From Quadrisphaera sp. INWT6 (GTDB lineage Bacteria > Actinomycetota > Actinomycetes > Actinomycetales > Quadrisphaeraceae), in NCBI RefSeq assembly GCF_015390235.1, contig NZ_VUOH01000004.1, positions 452,706 to 516,705 of the forward strand: a stretch of 64,000 bases of DNA, in the 5' to 3' direction. The notes below the pieces were generated by a model that saw only the letters and a list, made by a program, of their open reading frames with translations, ran no database searches and was not told the origin of the DNA. The first letter of the stretch is position 1. The number at the start of each line of letters is the position of its first letter. Shown here one piece after another: positions 50,785 to 59,756 of the stretch. Position numbers and translations under genes: made by a program.

Positions 50785-51344
50785 CGGCGGTACCCGTTGG
50801 CGCGGGGGCAGACGTGCCCGGACGGGTCGAGGGGGTCTCCGCAGAACGGGCACGGCGGGCGGCCGGCGGCCACCACCGCGAGCGCGCGGACGGAGAAGGC
50901 GCGGGCCCGGGCGCCCGGCAGGCTGACCCGGAGCAGGGAGCGGGGGTCGGCGTCGTCGGCCAGGCCCTCGAGCTCGGCCTCCTCGTCGCCGTCGCCGACC
51001 TCGAAGCACTCGATGACGACGACCTCGCGGTCGCCGTCCCACGCGAGGGTCATGGTGCCGACGCGGAACTCCTCCTCGATGGGGGTGTCGAGGGGGGCGT
51101 CGTCGCGGGCGTCGGCCGGCATCACCGCGGGCACGGGGGCGGCGCCGCCGCTGCGGCGGACGACCTCGTCGAGGAGCTCCTCGACGCGCTCGGCCAGGGC
51201 GCTGACCTGGGCCTTCTCGAGGGCGACGGACGTGAGCGCCGTGCCCGCGCGGGCCTGGAGGAAGAAGGTGCGGCCTCCGGGAGGGCCCGTGGTGCCGGCC
51301 ACGAACCGCTCCGGAGGGTCGTAGTCGAAGACCTGCCGGGGCAT
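50781..51344 (-). CDS. DUF3090 family protein with zinc-ribbon cysteines
   Basis: A 187-aa protein with the family start MPRQVFDYDPPERFVAGTTG and GRTFFLQARAG, and a C-terminal zinc-ribbon CPFCGDPLDPSGHVCPRANG. Function unknown. The ATG at 51344 is 6 nt after a minus-strand TAGGTT (51356-51351), so it may have its own promoter besides that of the phosphatase. Its stop overlaps the proposed start of the SCO1664-family gene. Confidence 0.9.
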   Translation of the reverse strand: MPRQVFDYDPPERFVAGTTGPPGGRTFFLQARAGTALTSVALEKAQVSALAERVEELLDEVVRRSGGAAPVPAVMPADARDDAPLDTPIEEEFRVGTMTLAWDGDREVVVIECFEVGDGDEEAELEGLADDADPRSLLRVSLPGARARAFSVRALAVVAAGRPPCPFCGDPLDPSGHVCPRANGYRR

Positions 51345-51364
51345 GGCGCGAACCTACCTCCTGG

Positions 51365-52099
51365 TCAGCGGGCCGCCCCTGCTCCTCCGCCCACGACGGC
51401 GTCGGAGCTCGCCGGCCCGGCTTCAGGGGCGCCGGGGTGGCTGGGGGGAGGCGGCAGCAGGGAGGTGACGTCGCCGCCGGTGTCGTTGGTGCGCACCGCG
51501 AAGGGCCGCAGCGCGGTGTAGCGGACCACCGAGACCGACGCCGGGTCGACGACGATGCGCTGGAAGGCGTCCAGGTGGACGCCGAGGGCGTCGGCGAGGA
51601 CGGCCTTGATGACGTCGCCGTGGCTGACCGCCGCCCACACCGCGTGCTCGCCGTGCTGCGCGGCCACCTCGGCGTCGACGCGGCGGACCGCGTCGAGGGC
51701 GCGCTGCTGCATGCCCCGCATGGACTCCCCGCCGGGGAAGACCACCGAGCTCGGGTGCGCCTGCACCGCGGGCCACAGGGGCTCCTTGACGAGCTCGGCG
51801 ATGGGCCGGCCGGTCCAGTCGCCGTAGTCGCACTCCGAGAGGCCCTCGTCGGTCTCCAGCGCCGGGCGGGGTGCACCCTCGGGACCGGGGACGCCGAGCA
51901 GCGCGGCGGCGGTGGCCTGGCAGCGCTCCAGCGGCGAGGCGACCACGCGCACCAGCGGCAGGGGCGCCAGCCGCCGGCCGAGCGCGGCGACCTGCGAGGC
52001 CCCGAGCTCGTCGAGGCCGACCCCGGGCGTGCGGCCGGCGAGCAGGCCGCCGGTGTTGGCGGCCGTGCGGCCGTGGCGGACCAGGAGCAGCGTCGGCAC
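51365..52099 (-). CDS. Histidine phosphatase family protein (MSMEG_4193 type)
   Basis: A 244-aa phosphoglycerate-mutase-like enzyme: LLLVRHGRTAAN (catalytic RHG), ASPLERCQATAAALLG, ETDEGLSECDYGDWTG and VSHGDVIKAVLADALG (second His). The C-terminus is Pro/Ala-rich. It sits in the conserved group of mshC, SCO1664 and DUF3090. A TAGCGT -10 (52112-52107) lies 7 nt before the GTG. Confidence 0.92.
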   Translation of the reverse strand: MPTLLLVRHGRTAANTGGLLAGRTPGVGLDELGASQVAALGRRLAPLPLVRVVASPLERCQATAAALLGVPGPEGAPRPALETDEGLSECDYGDWTGRPIAELVKEPLWPAVQAHPSSVVFPGGESMRGMQQRALDAVRRVDAEVAAQHGEHAVWAAVSHGDVIKAVLADALGVHLDAFQRIVVDPASVSVVRYTALRPFAVRTNDTGGDVTSLLPPPPSHPGAPEAGPASSDAVVGGGAGAAR

Positions 52100-52120
52100 G
52101 CCCGGAACGCTAACCGACGC

Positions 52121-52160
52121 CGGTCAGCGCCGGTCAGCGCCGGTCAGCGCTGGTCGGCGC
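52121..52160. repeat. Four 10-bp repeats (CGGTCAGCGC) upstream of the phosphatase promoter
   Basis: Three perfect decamers (52121-52150) and one variant (52151-52160) sit 9 bp upstream of the minus-strand -10. A 10-bp period places copies on one helix face. It could be a regulator array or simply slipped-strand expansion. Confidence 0.7.
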
Positions 52161-52181
52161 CCACCGGTGGCCTGTCGGGGC

Positions 52182-52844
52182 TCAGGGCACGTCCACGACG
52201 GGCGAGCGCCCGACCATCACCACGGCGGGGTCTCCGCCCAGCGGGTCGGTCAGCACCGTGTGCAGCCAGAACTGGTAGCGGCTGCCGCTGGTGAGCCCCG
52301 TGATGGTCGTGGTGGCCATCTGGCACCCGGCCGGGGCCGGCACGTCCTTCCACACCAGCGGGGGCTGGGCCCCGGAGACCAGGTCCTGGCGGGCGGCGGC
52401 GATCCGCCACCCCTCCAGGGAGGCGCCCTTGCGGCTCATCCAGCTCAGCTGGACCGCGCCCTGCGAGGCGACGGCCGCCACCCCGACCCCGACGACGCTG
52501 CGCGAGACCAGGTCGGCGCACATCTCGCCGTCGCCGCCCGCCGTGACCGTCTTCGCCGGCGGCGCCGGCTTCGTGACCGTCACAAACGACGTCGTGTCCT
52601 GCGTCACGGTCGCCGCCGGGACCGGCGCCGGCGGGGAGGGCTGCGGGCCGGTGCCGGCCACCAGGCTCTGGCCCGAGGCGGGCGCGGCCGTCGACAGGGG
52701 CGGTGGGGCCGCGGTCCCGTCGTCGGCGGAGCCGAACGGCGAGCAGGCGGCGCTCAGCGCGCAGCAGGCCGCCAGCAGCAGCGCGCCGGCCCGGCGGGCG
52801 GCGGCGGTCTGGCGGGCGCGCGCGGTCGGGTCGGCGTGGGCCAC
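52182..52844 (-). CDS. Secreted lipoprotein with a fibronectin-like domain
   Basis: 220 aa from GTG 52844. The signal peptide (ALLLAACCALSAAC) ends in a lipobox, followed by a long Pro/Ala/Thr-rich linker. The C-terminal domain (residues about 130-215, VQLSWMSRKGASLEGWRIAA ... YQFWLHTVLTDPL) resembles a fibronectin type III fold. Function unknown. It is divergent from the CorA-like gene. Confidence 0.75.
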   Translation of the reverse strand: MAHADPTARARQTAAARRAGALLLAACCALSAACSPFGSADDGTAAPPPLSTAAPASGQSLVAGTGPQPSPPAPVPAATVTQDTTSFVTVTKPAPPAKTVTAGGDGEMCADLVSRSVVGVGVAAVASQGAVQLSWMSRKGASLEGWRIAAARQDLVSGAQPPLVWKDVPAPAGCQMATTTITGLTSGSRYQFWLHTVLTDPLGGDPAVVMVGRSPVVDVP

Positions 52845-52892
52845 GCCGTGGCATCGGCAGCCGCGGGCCGCGGCTTGAGCGAAGATGCCCCG

Positions 52893-53891
52893 GTGATCGT
52901 GGGCACCTGGCTGTGGGACGAGCACGGGCACCACCAGGTGGACGACTGGCCCTCCGCGCTGCGGTCGTGCCGCGACGGCGGCGAGGGGTTCGTCTGGGTC
53001 GGCATGGACTCACCCGACGCCGACGAGCTGCAGCGCCTCGCCGAGCAGCTGCACCTGCACCCCCTCGCCGTCGAGGACGCCGTGCACGGCGGCCAGCGCG
53101 CCAAGGTCGACGTCTACGACGACGACTCGCTCCTGGTGGTGCTGCGCCCCCTGGAGTACGACGACGCCACCTCCAGCGTCGAGACCCGCGAGCTGACGAT
53201 GTTCGTGGGCCCCCACCACGTGGTGAGCGTGCGCCGCGGCGGGCACACGCCCCTGCGCAGCGTGCGGTACTCCCTCGACGGCGCCCCCGGTCCTCTGCGG
53301 GCGACGCCCGTGGGGGCGCTGCACGGGGTGCTGGACGCGGTGGTCGACCACTTCGTGGTGGTGGCCGACGAGCTGGGCGACGACCTCGACGAGCTCGAGC
53401 GGCGCGTCTTCACGGCCGGTGACGGCCGGACGAGGGGTGCGCCCGGAGGTGTCGACGCCGCGGAGATCTACCGGCTCAAGCGCGAGGTCTCCGAGGCGCG
53501 CCGGGCCGTGGCGCCCCTGGTGGAGCCGGTCGCGGCGCTGGCGCGGGGCGAGGTGGCGGGCGTGACCAAGAAGCTGCGGCCGTTCTTCGCGGACGTGCTG
53601 GACCACCTGGTGCGCACCGAGGACCGCGTCGGCGGGTACGAGCGCTCCCTCACCGACATCCTCAACGTGCACCTGGCGCAGGTGTCGGTGCAGCAGAACT
53701 CCGACTCGCGCAAGATCTCCGCCTGGGCGGCCCTCGCCCTGGTGCCGACGCTGATCGCGGGCATCTACGGCATGAACTTCGACGTCATGCCCGAGCTGCG
53801 GTGGCACTTCGGCTACCCGTACGCCCTGGGCCTGATGGTGGTGGTCTGCCTGTCGCTGTGGCGGGCCTTCAAGCGCTCCGGCTGGTTGTAG
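52893..53891 (+). CDS. corA: CorA-type magnesium/cobalt transporter
   Basis: A 332-aa protein: a large cytoplasmic alpha/beta and helical domain, two C-terminal TMs and the pore signature YGMNF before TM2. KKLRPFFADVLDHLVRTEDR lies on the long stalk helix. It is expected to form a homopentamer for Mg2+ uptake. The GTG start is at 52893. The 3' end overlaps the convergent LLM oxidoreductase by 23 bp. Confidence 0.95.
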   Translation: MIVGTWLWDEHGHHQVDDWPSALRSCRDGGEGFVWVGMDSPDADELQRLAEQLHLHPLAVEDAVHGGQRAKVDVYDDDSLLVVLRPLEYDDATSSVETRELTMFVGPHHVVSVRRGGHTPLRSVRYSLDGAPGPLRATPVGALHGVLDAVVDHFVVVADELGDDLDELERRVFTAGDGRTRGAPGGVDAAEIYRLKREVSEARRAVAPLVEPVAALARGEVAGVTKKLRPFFADVLDHLVRTEDRVGGYERSLTDILNVHLAQVSVQQNSDSRKISAWAALALVPTLIAGIYGMNFDVMPELRWHFGYPYALGLMVVVCLSLWRAFKRSGWL

Positions 53892-54945
53892 CGAGAGCTG
53901 CGGGGAGAGCCGCAGCGCACGCGTCCAGCAGGGCGAGGCGGGCCTCGGGGCGGGGGGCCAGCGGGGCGACGGCGAGCGCGGTGACCCCCGCGTCCGCGTG
54001 CGCCGCGAGCCGCTCGGGCAGGGCGCTGGGCGGGCCCACCAGGCAGGTGGCCTGCAGGAACGCCGTCGGCACGAGCGCGGCGGCCTCCTCGCGGCGGCCG
54101 TCGAGGTAGGCGTCCTGCACCGCGCGGGCGACGGCGCCGTGGCCCAGGCGGGTGGCGGCCTCGACGTAGACGTTCTTCTCGCGGCTGCCCATGCCGCCGA
54201 GGTACAGCGCGGCGTACCCCCGCAGCGGGGCGGCGACGGCCGGGTCGTCGAGGTCGGCGCCCTCCTCGGTGAGCAGCGCCGGCACCGTCGCCACGACCTG
54301 CAGGGGGCGCTCGGCCCCGCCGGGCAGCGCGCAGCGGGCCCGCCCGCGGGCCAGGGCGGCGAGCTGCTCCTCGGCGTCCTCGGGGGCCAGGAACGCCGGG
54401 AGCCACCCGTCGGCGACCTCCCCGGCCAGCTCGGTGTTCTTCGGCCCCGTGGCCGCCAGCAGCACGGGCAGGTCGGGCCGGGGGGCCGGCAGGGCCAGGC
54501 GCAGCCCGGCGCCCCCGGAGGCGGGGTCGGGGTCGGCGGGGCCCCGGGCGAGCACGCGGCGCACCACGTCGACGTAGGCGCGCGTGCGGGCCAGGGGCGC
54601 AGCGAAGGGCACCCCGTGCCAGCCGGCGGAGACCTGCGGCCCCGACACGCCCAGCCCCAGGCTGAACCTGCCCCCCGAGAGGCCGTCGAGGGTGGCGGCG
54701 GTCATGGCGGTGGCCGCCGCGCTGCGCGCCGGGACCTGCAGCACCGCGCTGCCCAGGCCCAGGCGGGTGGTGTGCGCCGCCAGCCAGGTCAGCACCGTCA
54801 CCGCGTCGGAGCCGTACGCCTCGCTGGCCCAGGCGCTGCCGTAGCCGAGCTCCTCGGCCCGCCGGGCCAGGGCCACGGCGTCGGCCGCCTGCTCCGCCAC
54901 GGGACGACGGGTGCCGAAGTACCCCAGCGACAGCGCCAGCTCCAT
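53869..54945 (-). CDS. LLM-class F420-dependent oxidoreductase
   Basis: A 358-aa luciferase-like TIM-barrel protein (MELALSLGYFGTRRPVAEQA, GYGSAWASEAYGSDAVTVLT, FSLGLGVSGPQVSAGWHG). Members use coenzyme F420, consistent with an actinomycete. The substrate is unknown. The ATG at 54945 is 8 nt after TAGGGT (54959-54954), so the longer upstream open frame is not needed. Confidence 0.92.
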   Translation of the reverse strand: MELALSLGYFGTRRPVAEQAADAVALARRAEELGYGSAWASEAYGSDAVTVLTWLAAHTTRLGLGSAVLQVPARSAAATAMTAATLDGLSGGRFSLGLGVSGPQVSAGWHGVPFAAPLARTRAYVDVVRRVLARGPADPDPASGGAGLRLALPAPRPDLPVLLAATGPKNTELAGEVADGWLPAFLAPEDAEEQLAALARGRARCALPGGAERPLQVVATVPALLTEEGADLDDPAVAAPLRGYAALYLGGMGSREKNVYVEAATRLGHGAVARAVQDAYLDGRREEAAALVPTAFLQATCLVGPPSALPERLAAHADAGVTALAVAPLAPRPEARLALLDACAAALPAALATTSRSA

Positions 54946-54953
54946 GCCGCCCG

Positions 54954-54971
54954 ACCCTAGGCCGCTACTGT
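54954..54971. promoter_or_regulatory. Divergent -10 boxes of the LLM oxidoreductase and aldo/keto reductase
   Basis: TAGGGT on the minus strand (54959-54954) is 8 nt before the ATG at 54945. TACTGT on the plus strand (54966-54971) is 7 nt before the GTG at 54979. The two start codons are only 33 bp apart. Confidence 0.5.
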
Positions 54972-54978
54972 GCGCGAC

Positions 54979-55923
54979 GTGGAGGAGCGCACCGTCGGTC
55001 GTTCGGGGCTGCGGGTCTCCGCCCTCGGCCTGGGCACCATGGGGTGGGGCACGCCCGGGGCCGTCAGCGACCACCACGAGGCGCGCGAGCTGCTCACCGC
55101 CTTCGTCGACGCCGGCGGCACCCTGGTCGACACCGCCGACGTCTACGGCGCCGGCGCGGCGGAGTCCCTGCTAGGGGAGCTGTTCGACGGGACGGTGGCC
55201 CGCGAGGACGTCGTGCTGGTGACCAAGTCGGGCCGCGGGAGCGGGCGCGGGAGCCGCCCGGACACCTCCGCGCGGGCGCTGCTCGCCGGGCTGGACGCCT
55301 CGCTGCGCCGCCTGGGCACCGACCACGTCGACCTCTGGCTCGCCCACGCCTGGGACCCCGCCACCCCGCCGCAGGAGGTCGCCGCCGCCCTGGAGGCGGC
55401 CGTGGTCAGCGGGCGGGCCCGGTACGCGGGGGTGGCCGACCACAGCGGCTGGCAGCTGGCCACGACCGCCGCGGCCTCCGCGGCGCGGGGGCTGCCCCTG
55501 GTGGCCGCGAGCTGCGAGCTGAGCCTGCTGGCCCCCGACCACGCCGACGTGCTGCCCGCCGCCGCCCACCACGGCCTCGGGGTGCTGGCCTGGGCGCCGC
55601 TGGGCCGCGGGGTGCTCACCGGGAAGTACCGCGGCAGCGTGCCGCCGGACTCGCGCGCCGCCTCGCCCGTGCTGGCGGCGTGGGTGGAGCCCTACCTGGG
55701 CGCCGGGCCGCGGCGGGTGGCCCAGGCGGTCGCCACGGCCGCCGCGGGCCTGGACGCCTCCGCGACCGAGGTCGCCCTGGCGTGGGCGCGCGACCGGCCG
55801 GGCGTCGCGAGCGCCGTGGTCGGCGTCCGCACGCCCGGCCAGCTGCGCGGGGTGCTCGAGGCGGGCGAGCTGGAGCTGCCGGCGGAGATCCGCGCGGTGC
55901 TCGACGAGCTCAGCGAGAGCTGA
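54979..55923 (+). CDS. Aldo/keto reductase
   Basis: A 314-aa TIM-barrel NADPH-dependent reductase: GRSGLRVSALGLGTMGWGTP, GGTLVDTADVYGAGAAESLL (catalytic Asp and Tyr), VVLVTKSGRG (catalytic Lys) and DLWLAHAWDP (His). GTG 54979 is chosen because the -10 TACTGT ends 7 nt before it and the family starts at this point; GTG 54970 would overlap the promoter. Its stop overlaps the next, convergent gene. Confidence 0.92.
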   Translation: MEERTVGRSGLRVSALGLGTMGWGTPGAVSDHHEARELLTAFVDAGGTLVDTADVYGAGAAESLLGELFDGTVAREDVVLVTKSGRGSGRGSRPDTSARALLAGLDASLRRLGTDHVDLWLAHAWDPATPPQEVAAALEAAVVSGRARYAGVADHSGWQLATTAAASAARGLPLVAASCELSLLAPDHADVLPAAAHHGLGVLAWAPLGRGVLTGKYRGSVPPDSRAASPVLAAWVEPYLGAGPRRVAQAVATAAAGLDASATEVALAWARDRPGVASAVVGVRTPGQLRGVLEAGELELPAEIRAVLDELSES

Positions 55924-56200
55924 GGCCCTCGCCGGGCTCGTCGTCGAGGTGGTCGCCCGCCTCGTCGTCCGCCAGCTCGTCGTCGTCCTCGTCGTCCTCG
56001 TCGTCGGGGAGCTCGAACGGGGTGACCTCGTCGTGGGCGGTGTACAGCGCCTCGTCGTAGACCTCGAACGCGTCGGCCAGCTGCGCGTACGCGGCCTCGA
56101 CGGCGGGGTCGTCGTCGCCGCGGCGGCGCTGGGCGGCGCCCAGGTGCGCCTCCAGCGCGGCGATGAGTCGGTCCAGGGCCGCGCGGGGATCGGTCGCCAT
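55910..56200 (-). CDS. Small acidic hypothetical protein
   Basis: A 96-aa protein with a helical N-terminus (RAALDRLIAALEAHLGAAQR) and a very acidic tail (Asp/Glu-rich from about residue 65). Such proteins are often annotated as primosomal in actinobacteria without support. The ATG is 7 nt after TACGGT (56213-56208). No function is assigned. Confidence 0.75.
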   Translation of the reverse strand: MATDPRAALDRLIAALEAHLGAAQRRRGDDDPAVEAAYAQLADAFEVYDEALYTAHDEVTPFELPDDEDDEDDDELADDEAGDHLDDEPGEGLSSR

Positions 56201-56236
56201 GGCTGGAACCGTAGTGGGTGGGCATGATGGTCCGCG

Positions 56237-56461
56237 ATGGAGCAGATCCCCTCAGCACGCCGCCCCGGCCGCTCGGGCGTGGAGTACGAGCACCGCACGA
56301 TCACGATGCCCCGGGGCACCTCGCGCAGCGAGGCCCGGCGCCTCCTGGTGGAGGCCGCCGAGACCGGGCACTGGGAGCTGGCGCGGGTGCGCCTCTACCT
56401 GGGCGGACGCCGCGAGGTGCAGCTGCGGCGCAAGATCGTGCGGGTCGAGCGGACCTTCTGA
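56237..56461 (+). CDS. DUF5703-like small basic protein
   Basis: A 74-aa protein with VEYEHRTITMPRGTSRSEAR, RRLLVEAAETGHWELARVRL and a basic end (RRKIVRVERTF), as in the actinobacterial DUF5703 family. Function unknown. The ATG is 8 nt after CATGAT (56223-56228), a weak -10. It converges with the M20 peptidase. Confidence 0.75.
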   Translation: MEQIPSARRPGRSGVEYEHRTITMPRGTSRSEARRLLVEAAETGHWELARVRLYLGGRREVQLRRKIVRVERTF

Positions 56462-56480
56462 CCCGCCCGGCCGGCGCGCG

Positions 56481-57836
56481 TCAGGCGCTGCGCACGAACC
56501 GCCCCAGCACCCGCGTGCCGAAGCGCAGCGCGTCGAGCGGCACCCGCTCGTCCACGCCGTGGAAGAGGCCGGCGAAGTCGAGCCCGGCGGGCAGGCGCAG
56601 CGGCGCGAACCCGTAGCCGGGGATGTCGAGCTGGCTGAACGACTTGTTGTCGGTGCCGCCGGAGAGGCAGTAGGGCAGCACCCGGGCGCCCGGGTCCTCC
56701 GCGAGCAGCGCCTCGACCATCCTGTCGACCAGGGGCACGTCGAAGGCGGTCTCCAGGGCGACGTCGCGGTGCACGTCCTCGACGTCGACGAACTCGCCGG
56801 CGAGCTCGCGCACGGTCTGCACCAGGCGCTCCTCGTGGCCGGGCAGGAAGCGGCAGTCGAGCAGCGCCGTGGCGGTGCCGGGGATGACGTTCTGCTTGTA
56901 CCCGGCCTCCAGCAGCGTCGGGTTGGCGGTGTCGCGCAGGGTGGCCCCCACCCAGCGCGCCGTCGTCCCGAGCTGGTCGAGCAGCGCTGACGGGTCCTCG
57001 GGGTCGAACTCGACGCCGGTGATGTCGGTGACGCCGTCGAGGAAGGCGCGCACCGTCGGCGTGACCTCCACCGGCCACGGGTGCGCCCCGATGCGCGCCA
57101 CGGCCTCGCACAGGCGGGTGACGGCGTTGTCGGTGTTGACCTGGCTGCCGTGGCCGGCGCGGCCGTGCGCCACCAGGCGCAGCCACGCGATGCCCTTCTC
57201 GGCGGTCTGCAGCAGGTAGGTGCGCTGGTCCCCCACCTGCGTGGAGAAGCCGCCCACCTCGCTGACCGCCGCGGTGCAGCCCTCGAACAGCTCGCGGTGG
57301 TGGTCGACCAGCCAGTGCGCGCCCTGGACGCCGCCGGCCTCCTCGTCGGCCATGAACGCCAGCACCAGGTCGCGCGGAGGGCGCTCGCCGGAGCGGACCA
57401 GGTCGCGCACCACCGCCAGGAGCATGGCGTCCATGTCCTTCATGTCGACGGCGCCGCGGCCCCACAGGCACTCGACGCCGCCGTTGGCCGGATCGGGGGC
57501 GACCTCGCCGCCGAACGGGTCGACGCTCCAGTCGGCCGCGCGGGCGGGGACGACGTCGAGGTGGCCGTGCAGCAGCAGCGCACCCCGCTCGGCGGTGCCC
57601 GCCGGGTCTCCCTCGACGCGCACGACCACGCTGGCGCGGCCCGGCTGGCTCTCCAGCAGCACGGGGTCGAGGCCGACGTCGCTGAGCAGCCCGGCCACCA
57701 GCTCGGCGGCCGCCCGCTCCCCCGGCCCCGTGCCGTCACCGGGGTTGGTGGTGTCGATCCGCAGGAGGTCGCGGCAGATGTCGACGACCTCGTCGAGGGG
57801 GGTGCTGCTCGGGCCGGCCGGGGAGGTGGGGCTCAT
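56481..57836 (-). CDS. M20 family metallopeptidase
   Basis: A 451-aa enzyme: LLLHGHLDVVPA (first His, Asp), WGRGAVDMKDMDAMLLAVVR (bridging Asp), MADEEAGG (catalytic Glu), and C-terminal GGTDNKSFSQLDIPGYGFAP and FHGVDERV (last His). It is a dinuclear-zinc amidohydrolase or dipeptidase. Start ATG 57836, 6 nt after TACGGT (57848-57843). Confidence 0.93.
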   Translation of the reverse strand: MSPTSPAGPSSTPLDEVVDICRDLLRIDTTNPGDGTGPGERAAAELVAGLLSDVGLDPVLLESQPGRASVVVRVEGDPAGTAERGALLLHGHLDVVPARAADWSVDPFGGEVAPDPANGGVECLWGRGAVDMKDMDAMLLAVVRDLVRSGERPPRDLVLAFMADEEAGGVQGAHWLVDHHRELFEGCTAAVSEVGGFSTQVGDQRTYLLQTAEKGIAWLRLVAHGRAGHGSQVNTDNAVTRLCEAVARIGAHPWPVEVTPTVRAFLDGVTDITGVEFDPEDPSALLDQLGTTARWVGATLRDTANPTLLEAGYKQNVIPGTATALLDCRFLPGHEERLVQTVRELAGEFVDVEDVHRDVALETAFDVPLVDRMVEALLAEDPGARVLPYCLSGGTDNKSFSQLDIPGYGFAPLRLPAGLDFAGLFHGVDERVPLDALRFGTRVLGRFVRSA

Positions 57837-57854
57837 CGACCCACCGTACGGACG

Positions 57855-59630
57855 TCAGCCGGTGACGCCCGGCGGGGTGCCGAGGATGCACAGCGCGAGC
57901 GTCTTGCCCGGCTCCGCGGTGCGCTCGACGAGCACCCGGCCGTCGGAGTCCTTGATGCGGCAGCCGACCGTCCCCTGGCCGTCCTGGCTGTTGACGCCCA
58001 CGTACCAGCCCTTCCAGGTGGCCGAGCCCTCCGCGGGCCGGGAGAAGGTGGAGCCCAGGTCGGTGGAGGTCTCGCGGGAGTCGGCGGTTCCCAGCTCGAC
58101 GTAGGTGTTCTTCGCGGTGCCGAAGCCCTCGTAGGTGACGTCGCCGGTGGGGATGACCGCGGTCGGTGCCGCCGAGGCCGCCGCCGCGGGCTCGGCGGGG
58201 GCGCTGGTGGCCTCCGCGGCGGCCGTCTGCTCGGCGGTCGCGGCGGTGTCCTCGGCCGCGGCGCTCCCGCCGTCGGCCGGGGCAGCGGCGTCGGCGGTCG
58301 CGTCGTCCTGCGCCGGTGCGGCCGGCGAGCTCGCCGTGTCCTGGGGGGCGGGCTGCGCGGTCTCGTCGGTCGCGGCCGAGGGAGCGGCGCCGCCGGTGGC
58401 CGCGGTGAGCAGGCTCGCGGGCAGCTGGCGGGCCTCGGACGAGAACGAACCCACGCCGACGGCGACGACGAGGGCCGCTGCGGCCGCCAGCAGGCCCACG
58501 GGCAGGCCCAGGGCGCGGCGCTGGTGCCAGCGCCGCGGAGCAGCGGTCGCACCGGTGCGGGCGTGGCGGGTGGCCGGACCGGTGGTGCGGGCGGTGCTGC
58601 GGGCGGTGGGGCGGCTCGTGACCCGGGTGGTGGCCGACGCGGTTCCGGCAGCGGGGGTCGCAGCGGGGGTCGCAGCGGGGGCCGCAGCGGGGGTCGCGGC
58701 GGTGGCCGCCGCGGCGGTGCGCAGCGCGGCCAGGTCGGCCGGGGCCAGCGGCGAGGTGCGGACCGGCGCGGGGCTGCTGCTCGCGCTGGGACCCGTGGTC
58801 GGGCCGGCGGTCGGGCTGGGGCTGGCGGTGGGCAGCAGGGCAGCGGTCGGCACGACCACCGAGGAGCTGCCGGAGGAGCCGGCCGACGGGCCGGGCCGAG
58901 GAGCCGTGCGCGCCTGGCGCTCGCGCACGAGCGCCTCGACCTCGGCCGCGGCGGGCGGGGGCGGGAGCTCCGCCTCGCGGCGGGAGCGGCGCGTGGAGAC
59001 GGGCCCGGTGGTCCAGGAGGGCTCGCGGACCGGAGCCGTCGGCGGCGGGACCGGGGTGGCCTGGGCGGCAGGGGTGACGACGTCGAGGGGGCCGGAGACC
59101 GCGGGCGCCGAGCGGCGGCGCGGCACGAAGGCCGGGGTCATCGGCGCCGACGGGGCGTCGAGGTGCTCGGTGATGCTGCGGGCGAGCGCCCTGGTCAGCG
59201 GCGTGGCCGAGGTGGCGAGGGCGGAGCGGGTGGGAGCGTCGGACAGCGCCGGGAAGCTCTTCCACGCCATCGTGTCGCCGGCCAGGACGGCGGGCTCGTC
59301 GAGGGCGGAGGGCCGCCGCAGGGCCGCGCGGTCGCGGCGGCTGGGCAGCTGCGCCGCGGGCAGGGCCGGGCCGAGGGCCCCGGCCGCCGCGTGCTGGGGA
59401 GAGTGCTGGGGCGCGTGCTGGCTGACGGCGGGCTGCGGGAGCACGGGGGTCACCGGCGCCAGCGGGGCGACCGGGGTCAGCGGGGCCGCTGAGGAGGCGG
59501 CCGCCTGCCGCGGGGCGGCGTGGGCGCTGCGGCGGCCCGCGCCGCGCTCCTCGCGCAGCGCGCGGCGGCGCTCACCGCCGGCCTGCCCGGGAGCGGTGCC
59601 GTCGGTGCCGTCGGTCCCGTCGCCTGCCAC
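57855..59630 (-). CDS. Pro/Ala/Thr-rich single-pass membrane protein with MmpS-like C-terminal domain
   Basis: A 591-aa protein. The N-terminal 370 residues are low-complexity and probably disordered, starting with a (DGT) repeat and including an (ATPA) repeat. One TM lies at about 375-393 (LPVGLLAAAAALVVAVGVG). The outer part has an Ala/Thr/Glu linker and a C-terminal domain with two cysteines (VTYEGFGTAKNTYVELGTAD ... TVGCRIKDSDG ... LALCIL), which resembles the MmpS fold. It probably spans the wall, anchored in the membrane. Function unknown. The start is GTG 59630. Confidence 0.75.
   Translation of the reverse strand: MAGDGTDGTDGTAPGQAGGERRRALREERGAGRRSAHAAPRQAAASSAAPLTPVAPLAPVTPVLPQPAVSQHAPQHSPQHAAAGALGPALPAAQLPSRRDRAALRRPSALDEPAVLAGDTMAWKSFPALSDAPTRSALATSATPLTRALARSITEHLDAPSAPMTPAFVPRRRSAPAVSGPLDVVTPAAQATPVPPPTAPVREPSWTTGPVSTRRSRREAELPPPPAAAEVEALVRERQARTAPRPGPSAGSSGSSSVVVPTAALLPTASPSPTAGPTTGPSASSSPAPVRTSPLAPADLAALRTAAAATAATPAAAPAATPAATPAAGTASATTRVTSRPTARSTARTTGPATRHARTGATAAPRRWHQRRALGLPVGLLAAAAALVVAVGVGSFSSEARQLPASLLTAATGGAAPSAATDETAQPAPQDTASSPAAPAQDDATADAAAPADGGSAAAEDTAATAEQTAAAEATSAPAEPAAAASAAPTAVIPTGDVTYEGFGTAKNTYVELGTADSRETSTDLGSTFSRPAEGSATWKGWYVGVNSQDGQGTVGCRIKDSDGRVLVERTAEPGKTLALCILGTPPGVTG
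58648..58695. repeat. Four 12-bp repeats (GCAGCGGGGGTC) in the Pro/Ala-rich gene
   Basis: Four near-perfect units, in frame, encode the ATPA repeat of the disordered cytoplasmic part. Length changes by whole units keep the frame. Confidence 0.85.
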
Positions 59631-59756
59631 AGGACAGCAGTGTGGTGCAGGAGGCGCGCCGTGTCCCGGGAGTGCGAGAAGTCACCGGCACCGGTTCCGG
59701 CGCGTCGCACCCCCCGGGATGCGGCGGGCTGCTACGCGCGCGGGCTCGTCACGACC

